Position numbers and translations under genes: made by a program | The notes under the pieces: generated by a model | Databases searched by the model: none | Told to the model about the DNA's origin: nothing | The model's input: only the letters and a program-made list of their open reading frames with translations | Shown: positions 1 through 6,996 of the stretch, one piece after another | Layout of the letters: the number at the start of each line of letters is the position of its first letter | Position numbering within the stretch: the first letter of the stretch is position 1 | Source of the DNA: Bacteroidales bacterium | Lineage (GTDB): Bacteria > Bacteroidota > Bacteroidia > Bacteroidales > JALTDM01 | NCBI GenBank assembly: GCA_027074135.1 | Contig: JALTDM010000163.1 | Coordinates: forward strand, 1 to 8,970 | Direction of reading: 5' to 3' | Length of the DNA: 8,970 nt

Positions 1-1250
1 GAAAATATGTATTAAACAGTCCTGTGAAAAAAGATTCGTTAGAAGTTTCTCGAAATTTTGCAGATGTAAAAAGATTTAAATTAAAACCTGATAAATATAA
101 ATTGTCTATTGAAATATTTGATACTAATTCAACAGCTTCTCCAATTTCTTATGCCACAAATTTGGACCTAACCTCTTTCCCTTCAGATAGTATTTTCTTT
201 TCGGGGCTTGAATTTGCTTCAAGTATAACTAAGGCTATGCCGGATGATAAGAAAAAATATCCAGAATTGGTGAAAAACGGCTTGTTGGTTGTTCCTTATG
301 TGTCTGATTTTTTCCCGTCTTATGTGAAAAAGTTATCTTATTATTTAGAAATTTACAATACCAATAAAGTGTTGAACAACGAGCCTTTTTTGTTGAAAGT
401 TTATTTGGAAAATGAGGAGTCTTTAGAAGTTTTACCAAAATATGTTTATTATTTCCGTAAGCATTCGGCTCCTGCTATAGTAGCCGCAAGTGAGATAAAT
501 ATTAAAACATTACCTTCGGGTAAGTATAATCTAGTTTTTGAGGTTAGAGACAAAAATAATAATTTGAAATATCAAAAAAGATTTTTATTTGGCAGGAGTA
601 ATCCAAAAATTGATAAAAAATTATTGGATACTATACCAGATGTAAACATAGATACAACTTTTGTGTCAAGAATTCCCGGAGATTCTCTGTTTGTGTATAT
701 TAAATACTTGTATCCGATTTCTAATCCTGAGGAACTTTCTTTTGCCAAAACGCAACTTAATGCGGGAGATATAAAGATGATGCGAAATTATTTTTATGTT
801 TTTTGGGTAAGAAGGAATGGAAAAAATCCTGGGAAAGCGTGGAATAAATATTTAACACAGGTAAAATATGTTAATGACAAATTCTCTACACAAATAAAAA
901 AAGGTTATGAAACTGATAGAGGAAGGGTTTATTTACAATACGGCTCTCCTGATGATATAATTACAGAAGAGCATGATCCTGGATTGGTGCCTTACCAAAT
1001 ATGGTATTATTATCATATAAAAGGTCAAGGTAATGCAAAATTTGTTTTTTACAATCCAGATTTGAACTACAACGGTTATGTTTTATTGCATTCTACGGCT
1101 AAAGGAGAAATTTATTTGCCGAATTGGAAAGCTTATTTGGATAAGCGGTCTAATAATATGTATGATCCTTATAACAATAGAATTGGGAAATATGTAGGTG
1201 GACATTTAGATCGAGATTATATGCAAGATGATATTGACAGACAACATTGA
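1..1250 (+). CDS. GWxTD domain-containing protein, 5' partial
   Basis: The reading frame is open to the left edge (first full codon at 3, reading KYVLNSP before the GTG at 24). The true start therefore lies outside the window, and the GTG is probably internal. About 415 residues are visible. The first ~200 look like beta-rich extracytoplasmic modules, with phrases such as PSGKYNLVFEVRD. The C-terminal ~180 match the GWxTD domain of Bacteroidota and related phyla: W273 in KAWNKYL, then GYETD (294-298, counted from the GTG) followed by RGRVYLQYGSPDDI, PYQIWYYY, KFVFYNPD and GYVLLHS. The name-giving Trp is Tyr here. The signal peptide would be in the missing part, so export is inferred. The molecular function of this family is not established. 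The next gene begins at or just across its stop codon, suggesting one transcript with two envelope genes. Confidence 0.85.
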   Translation, partial: KYVLNSPVKKDSLEVSRNFADVKRFKLKPDKYKLSIEIFDTNSTASPISYATNLDLTSFPSDSIFFSGLEFASSITKAMPDDKKKYPELVKNGLLVVPYVSDFFPSYVKKLSYYLEIYNTNKVLNNEPFLLKVYLENEESLEVLPKYVYYFRKHSAPAIVAASEINIKTLPSGKYNLVFEVRDKNNNLKYQKRFLFGRSNPKIDKKLLDTIPDVNIDTTFVSRIPGDSLFVYIKYLYPISNPEELSFAKTQLNAGDIKMMRNYFYVFWVRRNGKNPGKAWNKYLTQVKYVNDKFSTQIKKGYETDRGRVYLQYGSPDDIITEEHDPGLVPYQIWYYYHIKGQGNAKFVFYNPDLNYNGYVLLHSTAKGEIYLPNWKAYLDKRSNNMYDPYNNRIGKYVGGHLDRDYMQDDIDRQH

Positions 1251-1251
1251 A

Positions 1252-2145
1252 ATGTTTATGAATAAATTTACTGGGAATTTTATATTGGTTATTATATATG
1301 CTTTTGCAATTCAACCTTTTTTTTTACTAAGAAGGTGGAGGGATTTGATTTTTGTGTTTTTATTTTATGTGACAGGATATAGAAAAGAAGTTGTATGGGA
1401 AAATTTGAAGAATTCTTTTCCTGATAAAAGTGATGATGAACTAAAAAGGATACAGAGGAGTTATTATATTCATTTGTCAAATTTGATTATTGAGACATTG
1501 GCATTTTTTCGTCTCAATTCAAAAAATATGTTGAAAAGGGTAAACTTCAAAAATCCCGAACTCTTATCTGAATTATACGCAAATAAAAAAAATATAGTGC
1601 TTGTGATGGGTCATTACGGTATGTGGGAGTGGATGCTTGTTATGCCTAAAATAATGAAACATACAGGTGTTGTTATTTATAAACCCATGAATGATAAGTT
1701 TTTTAATGAATTTTTTAAAAAGAAGAGAATTAAATATGGTGGATATGCTTTTTCTATGAGGGAGACGTTGAGGGGGTTGATTACTTTAAGTAGAAAAGAC
1801 AGTCCTTGGCTTGCGGCTTTTGTTGCAGATCAAACTCCTACCGCCAATGAAATAAATTTCTGGGTAAAATTTCTTAATCAAGACACACCTGTTTTTTTAG
1901 GTCCTGAAAAAATAGCAAAACGCTTTGATGCTGCTGTAGTATATGCAGAGATGATGCCTAAGGACAAAAACAAATATGATGTTACATTTACTTTAATTGC
2001 AGAAGAAAGTGTTGATACATCGGAAGGTGAAATTACAGTAAATTTCAATAAAATGCTTGAAAATACTATAAACAAAGCACCCGAATACTGGTTGTGGTCC
2101 CACAGAAGATGGAAACATAAGCATTTAAAGGATAAGAAGAAATGA
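1252..2145 (+). CDS. LpxL/HtrB-like lipid A (lysophospholipid) acyltransferase family protein
   Basis: This is probably an inner-membrane acyltransferase that adds a secondary acyl chain to lipid A or a related lipid (LpxL/LpxM/HtrB family). The catalytic HX4E motif is visible as GHYGMWE, with the His codon at 1612. Other family marks are YRKEVVWENLKNSFP near the N-terminus, FVADQTP, FLGPEKIAKRF, and the C-terminal PEYWLWSHRRWKHK. One N-terminal hydrophobic segment (about residues 8-40) would anchor it to the membrane. Length, about 298 residues, is normal. Three in-frame ATGs are possible: 1228 (overlapping the upstream gene by 23 bp), 1252 and 1258. I chose 1252 because it leaves a 1-bp gap after the upstream TGA and a family-typical distance to the YRKEVV motif; no Shine-Dalgarno settles it. 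The stop overlaps the next start. The family is firm, but the exact acceptor and acyl chain cannot be read from sequence. Confidence 0.88.
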   Translation: MFMNKFTGNFILVIIYAFAIQPFFLLRRWRDLIFVFLFYVTGYRKEVVWENLKNSFPDKSDDELKRIQRSYYIHLSNLIIETLAFFRLNSKNMLKRVNFKNPELLSELYANKKNIVLVMGHYGMWEWMLVMPKIMKHTGVVIYKPMNDKFFNEFFKKKRIKYGGYAFSMRETLRGLITLSRKDSPWLAAFVADQTPTANEINFWVKFLNQDTPVFLGPEKIAKRFDAAVVYAEMMPKDKNKYDVTFTLIAEESVDTSEGEITVNFNKMLENTINKAPEYWLWSHRRWKHKHLKDKKK

Positions 2146-4565
2146 TAAGATTATTTTTTTTACTTTTATTCGTTTTACCTATTGTTTTACCTGCACAACA
2201 ATATAAAATTCTTGGTAGGGTTGTAGATTTTAAAACAAATGATCCACTTCCTTTTGTAAATGTTATTTATGGAGAAAAAAAAGGTGTAATTACTTCTTTG
2301 GACGGAAAATTTTCTTTTGAGGTGGATGGAATTAAATTTCCCTTGAAAGTAAAATTTTCTTATGTAGGATACAGGGATACGGTTTTGAACTTTCGAGTAC
2401 CACATGATTATACAGTAGAGGTAAAGTTGAAGTCTCAATCATTTGTGTTACAGGAGGTTACTGTGTTTCCGGGTGAAAATCCCGCAAACAAAATAATGAA
2501 GAAAGTAGTAGAAAACCGTAAAAAGAATGATCCTGAAAAAGGCTTTAAGGCTTTTTATTATAAATCTTATAATAAGATGTATTTCACTGGTGTGAAAAAG
2601 GATAAAATTGTAGTAAGTGGAGATACACTTTTTTATGTTGATACTTCTTCGGTATTTGATACATCCAAGGCTGCAAAGTTTTTGAAAAAGCAATATTTGT
2701 TTTTACTTGAAACAGTGAGTGAGCGTTATTTTGAAAAACCCGATAAAAATTACGAAAAAGTTCTTATTTCCCGAGTGTCAGGATTTACAGTTCCTACTTT
2801 TTTTGTTTTAGCTACTCAATTTCAGTCTTTTTCGTTTTACAAATCGCAAGTAAATTTATTAGATAAAAAATATGTAAGTCCTATATCACCTTCGGGATGG
2901 AAAAAGTATTTTTTTCAACTCATTGATACTTCTTATGGTGGGAATGGAGATACGATTTTTATAATAAAGTTTAAACCTCATATAGGAAAAAAGTTTGATG
3001 GACTTAAGGGTGTGATTTATATAACAACGGATGGATATGCAATTAAAAATATTATGGCGGAACCTGTAGAGCAGGGTAATTTTTATATTAAAATAAATCA
3101 AAATTATGAAAAATACAAAGGAGCGTGGATGCCTATGCAGTTGAATAGTAAAATGATATTTAATGGAATTTTGTTGGATTCAAATTATGTGCTGGCCGGG
3201 GTTGATAAAACTTATTTATTTGATGTGATTCCAAACGGAAAACCTGACACCTTAAAGCCTAAATTTGGAGTGTTGGATGTAAATAGAACAGCATTTAAAA
3301 ATGCGGAGAATAGAATTGAAAAGTATAGAGTAGTCCCGCTAACTAGTATGGATAGTGCGACTTATCATATAATAGACAGTTTGGGTAAGGCTGAAAATTT
3401 GAATCAAAAATACCTTTTTATGAAATATATTTTGACCGGTGCTATTCCTGTTGGTCCGGTTAATATTAAATTGAACAAGTTGATGTCTTATAATTTATAT
3501 GAAAAGTTTAGATTAGGTATTGGACTGGAGACGAATAATTCTGTTTCACAGGTTTGGAGTATCGGGGGGTATTATGCTTATTCTTTTGGCATAAAAAAAC
3601 ATAACTATGGAGGTAATTTAAGAATATTTTTAGATAAATCATCTGGTGTAGTCTTTAACGCGGGATATAAAAACGATATGACCGAAACGGGTGGTTACAA
3701 TTTTTACGGATACAAATCCACTTTCGCATCTACTGAAAGGTACAGGCTATTTTATTTGAAAAAGATGGATTATGTAGAAAGTAAGTTTGCAGGTTTAGAT
3801 TTTAGGGTACGACATTTCTGGGGAAATGTTTATTTTGAGACAGGAATAAGAACAAGTGAAAATATTTATAACTATGGTAAATTTGATGTTTCAAATGGGT
3901 TTAATTACAATGAAGTGGGAATCAAACTCAAGTTAGCTATTGGTGAGCAAGTTATGAAAACCGTTGATGGTTCCGTGTCTTTAGGAACCAAATATCCTGT
4001 GCTGTATTTTAATTACAAACGAGGTCTGTCTATAAATGGTAGTGGTTTGAGGTATGAAAAGTATGAATTTATGTGGAAAAAAGATTTTGATTTGGGGTTA
4101 AAAGGAATTTTACGGACAAGTATAACAGCAGGAAAGGTTTCTGGAGATGTTCCATTATCTTTGATGTACGATATGCATGGAAGTTATTACAAAGACCATT
4201 TGTTTGTGTCCAATACTTTTCAAACTATGGATTTATGTAGTTTTTATGCAGATAAGTTTGTAGCAGGACATTTTTATTATGATTTGAAGCATTTATTAAT
4301 AAAAACAAAGTATTTTATTCCCAATTTTATACTTGCATATAGTGTGGGATATGGTACTATGGAAAACAAATTGTTGAATTATGGTTTTGAATACAATATG
4401 CCGGATAAAATTTATTCCGAAACAGGTCTGATTATAAATGATATTATTAGGTCTCAATATGCCGGAGTAGGATTGGGTGTTTTTTATAAAATTGGTTCAT
4501 ATTCTTCATCGGAACTTAGAGATAATTTTTATTTCAAATTAAGTTTAATATTGCATTTGGATTAA
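2142..4565 (+). CDS. DUF5686 and carboxypeptidase-regulatory-like domain protein, predicted outer membrane
   Basis: This 807-residue protein opens with a clear signal peptide (MIRLFFLLLFVLPIVLPAQ, cleavage near residue 19-20). A carboxypeptidase-regulatory-like beta-sandwich follows at about 21-105: ILGRVVDFKTNDPLPFVNV, GVITSLDGKFSFEV, FSYVGYRD. This is the N-terminal module also found on SusC-type receptors. From about 112 it matches DUF5686: ENPANKIMKKVVENRKKNDP, FYYKSYNKM, then ITTDGYAIKNIMAEPV and a C-terminal half (about 445-807) of alternating aromatic/polar strands such as YEKFRLGIGLETN. That half probably forms an outer-membrane barrel, and the protein ends in LILHLD. No TonB-plug domain is seen, so it is not a canonical TonB receptor. 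Its start shares ATGA with the stop of the acyltransferase gene, implying translational coupling. The family function is uncharacterised as far as I know; a role in the outer membrane is inference. Confidence 0.85.
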   Translation: MIRLFFLLLFVLPIVLPAQQYKILGRVVDFKTNDPLPFVNVIYGEKKGVITSLDGKFSFEVDGIKFPLKVKFSYVGYRDTVLNFRVPHDYTVEVKLKSQSFVLQEVTVFPGENPANKIMKKVVENRKKNDPEKGFKAFYYKSYNKMYFTGVKKDKIVVSGDTLFYVDTSSVFDTSKAAKFLKKQYLFLLETVSERYFEKPDKNYEKVLISRVSGFTVPTFFVLATQFQSFSFYKSQVNLLDKKYVSPISPSGWKKYFFQLIDTSYGGNGDTIFIIKFKPHIGKKFDGLKGVIYITTDGYAIKNIMAEPVEQGNFYIKINQNYEKYKGAWMPMQLNSKMIFNGILLDSNYVLAGVDKTYLFDVIPNGKPDTLKPKFGVLDVNRTAFKNAENRIEKYRVVPLTSMDSATYHIIDSLGKAENLNQKYLFMKYILTGAIPVGPVNIKLNKLMSYNLYEKFRLGIGLETNNSVSQVWSIGGYYAYSFGIKKHNYGGNLRIFLDKSSGVVFNAGYKNDMTETGGYNFYGYKSTFASTERYRLFYLKKMDYVESKFAGLDFRVRHFWGNVYFETGIRTSENIYNYGKFDVSNGFNYNEVGIKLKLAIGEQVMKTVDGSVSLGTKYPVLYFNYKRGLSINGSGLRYEKYEFMWKKDFDLGLKGILRTSITAGKVSGDVPLSLMYDMHGSYYKDHLFVSNTFQTMDLCSFYADKFVAGHFYYDLKHLLIKTKYFIPNFILAYSVGYGTMENKLLNYGFEYNMPDKIYSETGLIINDIIRSQYAGVGLGVFYKIGSYSSSELRDNFYFKLSLILHLD

Positions 4566-4568
4566 ATT

Positions 4569-4600
4569 TTTGGTTTGTATTTTCTTTTTGTTTATTTTTA
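4569..4600 (+). promoter_or_regulatory. Candidate Bacteroidota promoter for the DUF5684 gene
   Basis: In the 56-bp gap between the DUF5686 stop and the next ATG, TTTG (4569-4572) is followed after 20 bp by TATTTTTA (4593-4600). The second element matches the Bacteroidota -7 element TAnnTTTG at all but its last base. Transcription would start near 4605-4608, leaving a short A-rich leader before the ATG at 4622. The region is very T-rich, so chance matches are likely and confidence is modest. Confidence 0.35.
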
Positions 4601-4621
4601 CACGGACAAAAATAGTTAATT

Positions 4622-4993
4622 ATGAACACATTGAGCCTTTCAATTTTAATAGTTGCATTTTCCATAGAAGTTGTAATTGTAGTTTTAATGATTATTGCTT
4701 TGTGGAAAATCTTTGAAAAAGCAGGTAAGCCGGGGTGGGCATCTTTGATACCTATTTACAATACTATTGTACTTTTGGATATAGTGGGGAAGCCCTGGTG
4801 GTGGATTTTCTTGTTAATAATACCAGTCGTGAATATTATTTTTGCAATTATTGTTATTCACGGATTGTCTAAATCATTTGGGTTAAATGGTTGGTTTACT
4901 TTGGGACTATTGTTTTTAGGCATAATATTTTATCCCATACTTGCTTTTGGAGATTACAGATATGTGGGTCCCGGAGGTGTAACAAATGGTTAA
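4622..4993 (+). CDS. DUF5684 domain-containing small membrane protein
   Basis: This 123-residue integral membrane protein has three predicted transmembrane helices, at about 5-27, 58-80 and 91-109. It carries the DUF5684 signature: FEKAGKPGWASLIPIYN between helices 1 and 2, the aromatic GKPWWWIFLLIIPVVN leading into helix 2, HGLSKSFGLNGWFTLGL, and YPILAFGDYRYVGP at the end. The same module occurs in Bacteroidota either alone or fused to the N-terminus of signal peptidase I; here it stands alone, with a stop right after the domain. The function is unknown. It is separated from the upstream envelope genes by 56 bp that contain a possible promoter. It faces the minus-strand operon tail to tail with a 4-bp gap. 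The start is the first ATG after the gap, preceded by an A/T-rich stretch without a Shine-Dalgarno. Confidence 0.82.
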   Translation: MNTLSLSILIVAFSIEVVIVVLMIIALWKIFEKAGKPGWASLIPIYNTIVLLDIVGKPWWWIFLLIIPVVNIIFAIIVIHGLSKSFGLNGWFTLGLLFLGIIFYPILAFGDYRYVGPGGVTNG

Positions 4994-4997
4994 TGTT

Positions 4998-5555
4998 TTA
5001 CTTTCTCGGAAACCACGGTGTTTCCATAAATCCTTTGTCCATTGCTATTTTTCTACCCACCATAAAGAAGTAGTCCGATAGTCTGTTTAGGTATGTTATT
5101 ATTGTTGTATCGACTTTGAAAAGTAAGGTTAATGAAATAATGCTGCGTTCTGCACGACGGCAAATAACCCTTGCTTTGTGACAGGCGGATATTGCTTGAT
5201 TACCCCCGGGAATTACCAGTGATTTTAAAGGCGGTAAGTGTTCGTCCATTTCGTCTATTTTCTTTTCCAGCCAATCTATATCTTCATGGGTAACAGCCAA
5301 TTTTATTGTTTTGTTTGTTTGTTTATCACTGGCCAAGACCGCACTTATGTTCATTATCTTTTTTTGAATCTCAACAAGTTGTTCTTTTATATCCGTATCA
5401 ATATCAAAATCTCTAATGGCACCTGTAAATACATTAAGCTCGTCCAAATTACCATATGCTTCTATCCGCGGGTGATTTTTGGGTACGCGTGTGCCTCCGA
5501 TTAATGATGTTGTGCCGGCATCACCCGTTTTGGTATAAACTTTTATTTTTTTCAT
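4998..5555 (-). CDS. pduO: PduO-type ATP:cob(I)alamin adenosyltransferase
   Basis: This enzyme transfers the adenosyl group of ATP to cob(I)alamin (or cobinamide) to make adenosylcobalamin, the cofactor of enzymes such as methylmalonyl-CoA mutase. It is cytoplasmic and usually trimeric. The 185 residues show the full PduO/MMAB pattern: the N-terminal ATP-binding segment KVYTKTGDAGTTSL (5-18), YGNLDELN (34-41), the CRRAER helix (132-137) with its conserved Arg and Glu residues, and YLNRLSDYFFMVGR (155-168). The start is fixed by the family, since the ATP-binding motif begins a few residues after the Met. That start lies inside the end of the ABC ATPase gene, giving a 35-bp out-of-frame overlap. 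This is the last gene of the minus-strand operon. No cobalamin-dependent enzyme, cobalamin riboswitch or B12 transport gene is visible in the window. Assignment is secure. Confidence 0.95.
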   Translation of the reverse strand: MKKIKVYTKTGDAGTTSLIGGTRVPKNHPRIEAYGNLDELNVFTGAIRDFDIDTDIKEQLVEIQKKIMNISAVLASDKQTNKTIKLAVTHEDIDWLEKKIDEMDEHLPPLKSLVIPGGNQAISACHKARVICRRAERSIISLTLLFKVDTTIITYLNRLSDYFFMVGRKIAMDKGFMETPWFPRK

Positions 5556-6249
5556 AGTTTAGTGGGTTTTGACTGTCATCTTCTATTTTTCCGTCTTTGA
5601 GTTTTATTATTCTTTCCGCAAATTCGGCAATATCAGGTTCATGTGTGACCAGGATTATTGTATTGCCTTGTTTGTGGATGTCGGAGAAAAGCCTCATAAT
5701 ATCCTCTGATGTTTTTGAGTCCAAGTTTCCCGTGGGTTCGTCAGCCAGAATTATAGACGGATGATTTACCATCGCGCGGGCTATTGCCACTCTTTGTCTT
5801 TGTCCGCCGGATAGTTCATTTGGTTTGTGGTGTATTCTGTCTTTTAGTCCAACCAATTCCAGTAATTCAGCAGCATGTTCCAATCTTTCCTTTTTTTTTA
5901 CTCCCGCATAAATTAACGGCAGAGCCACATTTTCCAATGCATCGTATTTAGGCAAAAGGTTAAACGTTTGAAAAACGAAACCGATTTCTTTGTTTCTGAT
6001 TTCGGCAAGTTTGTCTTCGGAGAGTTTTGATACATCTTTGCCGTTCAAAAAGTACCTGCCCGCAGTAGGCGTATCTAAGCAGCCCAGAATATTCATCAAG
6101 GTTGATTTTCCGCTACCGCTTGCTCCCATTATGGAAACGTATTCGTTCTTTATTATGGACAAGTCAATACTCCTGAGAGCTTTTATGATTTGGGTACCGA
6201 GTTTATAATATTTTTTCAGACCTTCAAGCCTGATAAGTTCACCATTCAT
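5521..6249 (-). CDS. ABC transporter ATP-binding protein, LolD/MacB (FtsE-like) type
   Basis: This is a cytoplasmic ATPase subunit of an ABC transporter, 242 residues. Motifs in order: Walker A GASGSGKST (42-50), Q-loop Q94 in VFQTFNLLP, signature LSGGQ (146-150), Walker B IILADE (166-171) with catalytic Glu171, D-loop GNLDS, and switch His203. The sequence around the Q-loop and the ADEPTGNLDS box are typical of the LolD/MacB/FtsE group, which powers type VII mechanotransmission or lipoprotein-release transporters. The permease partner is not in the window, so the substrate cannot be named. The start at 6249 gives a 4-bp ATGA overlap with the ferredoxin stop and places the Met just before LIRLEGLKKYY, the normal family beginning. 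An in-frame ATG at 6282 would add 11 polar residues and is less likely. The 3' end overlaps the adenosyltransferase gene by 35 bp. Confidence 0.93.
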   Translation of the reverse strand: MNGELIRLEGLKKYYKLGTQIIKALRSIDLSIIKNEYVSIMGASGSGKSTLMNILGCLDTPTAGRYFLNGKDVSKLSEDKLAEIRNKEIGFVFQTFNLLPKYDALENVALPLIYAGVKKKERLEHAAELLELVGLKDRIHHKPNELSGGQRQRVAIARAMVNHPSIILADEPTGNLDSKTSEDIMRLFSDIHKQGNTIILVTHEPDIAEFAERIIKLKDGKIEDDSQNPLNYEKNKSLYQNG

Positions 6250-6473
6250 TTTATTTGAAGTATTATGATTTTTGCGGGGCACAATTCTGCTGCTTCTTTT
6301 GCTTCGTCAAGCAATGCATCGTTTACGCTCAATGATTGTATCCCGTTTTTTTCTTTTGAGCCTATCAAATCTACTTTCCCGTCACTGTCATTTACTTGAA
6401 AAAGAGCAGGGGCTGCTTCTACGCAATAAGCACAACCCAAACATTTTTCCTTGTAATGCAATACTTTAAACAT
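6246..6473 (-). CDS. Mono-cluster [4Fe-4S] ferredoxin
   Basis: This is a small electron-transfer protein of 75 residues. Cys11, Cys14 and Cys17 (CLGCAYC) plus Cys65 (CPAKII) can bind one [4Fe-4S] cluster. A second Cys set is absent; the middle is a spacer with DGKVDLIGSKEKNG. This layout matches the short Bacteroidota ferredoxins that are commonly encoded next to LuxC-type acyl-CoA reductases, which fits the reductase two genes upstream. Partners are not known from sequence. Its ATG lies in a TGATG junction with the stop of the upstream pRiA4b ORF-3-like gene, and its TGA lies in an ATGA junction with the ABC ATPase. It is thus sandwiched by translationally coupled neighbours. No targeting signal is present, so it should be cytoplasmic. 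Confidence 0.92.
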   Translation of the reverse strand: MFKVLHYKEKCLGCAYCVEAAPALFQVNDSDGKVDLIGSKEKNGIQSLSVNDALLDEAKEAAELCPAKIIILQIK

Positions 6474-6985
6474 CAGAAAATATCATTTTCGTCAATACCG
6501 TACATATCGTCGTCGTTGAACCCGAATTCATCTTCGTTTTCATCAATATCTTCTTGAGTATTTCCTAAATCAAGATCATAAAATGTTTGGTCTGGAACTT
6601 GTCCTTTTTCATTGAAAAAGAACGGATATTCCAACTCTTTTTGTTCATCTGTAGTTGATACGAACTCAAGCACAAAATACCTTTCGCTAAACATGTCGAA
6701 AAGATACAATAGCTTTTGTTTTGCCCTGCCTACCACATCTGAAATAGTTATATCTTTCATTGGTGAATCCTTCGACGGATCATTAAAATTGATTGCAGGA
6801 TATTCTTTTTTGATAGACCAGTCGTCTTCACTTACCAAAAGAAAAGAAGCTGCTTCGTGGTTGTCGTAATTTAATTTTTTTGTAAGTGCATTGTGTAAAT
6901 CCCACAATGTTTGTTTTCCTTTGACAACAATATCCATTGAAAAATCTTCGTCTTGGGGATACAACATTCTGAATAAATATAACAT
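6473..6985 (-). CDS. pRiA4b ORF-3-like (IS1096 TnpR-related) family protein with acidic tail
   Basis: This 170-residue protein resembles the Bacteroidota members of the plasmid pRiA4b ORF-3 / IS1096 passenger family. Matching features are an N-terminal MLYLFRMLYPQDEDFSMDI strand region, TLWDLHNALTKKLNYDNHEAASF (about 26-48), DDWSIKKEYP (54-63), and KQKLLYLFDMFSERYFVLEF (89-108). The biochemical function of this family is not established. Despite the family name, nothing here looks like a resolvase active site or a mobile element. The last 34 residues (137-170) contain 15 Asp/Glu and no Lys, Arg or His, so the tail is probably disordered and may mediate protein contacts. It sits 11 bp after the acyl-CoA reductase gene, and its TGA overlaps the ferredoxin ATG (TGATG). 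It is therefore co-transcribed with metabolic genes. Confidence 0.75.
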   Translation of the reverse strand: MLYLFRMLYPQDEDFSMDIVVKGKQTLWDLHNALTKKLNYDNHEAASFLLVSEDDWSIKKEYPAINFNDPSKDSPMKDITISDVVGRAKQKLLYLFDMFSERYFVLEFVSTTDEQKELEYPFFFNEKGQVPDQTFYDLDLGNTQEDIDENEDEFGFNDDDMYGIDENDIF

Positions 6986-6996
6986 GGCTGTAGGTT

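Noticed and set aside
5008..5025. Inverted repeat GGAAAC / GTTTCC with a 6-base loop at the convergent junction
   Set aside because: It is only a 6-bp stem inside the end of the adenosyltransferase coding sequence, with no T-tract following on either strand, so it is not a convincing terminator.
4891..5073. Small plus-strand open frame across the convergent junction
   Set aside because: It lies out of frame over the DUF5684 gene and antisense to the adenosyltransferase, with no recognisable domain; it is a shadow.
4998..5555. Cobalamin riboswitch controlling the adenosyltransferase
   Set aside because: The gene is internal to an operon with overlapping coding sequences upstream, leaving no room for a leader, and nothing resembling a B12 box was seen near 8016 either.
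6249..6282. Longer ABC ATPase start at 6282
   Set aside because: It adds a polar, non-conserved 11-residue extension inside the ferredoxin gene. The ATG at 6249 forms a clean ATGA junction.
6473..6985. Sign of a transposon, because the family is named after IS1096 and plasmid pRiA4b
   Set aside because: There is no transposase, terminal inverted repeat or target duplication. The gene is embedded in a coupled operon, and Bacteroidota members of this family are chromosomal.
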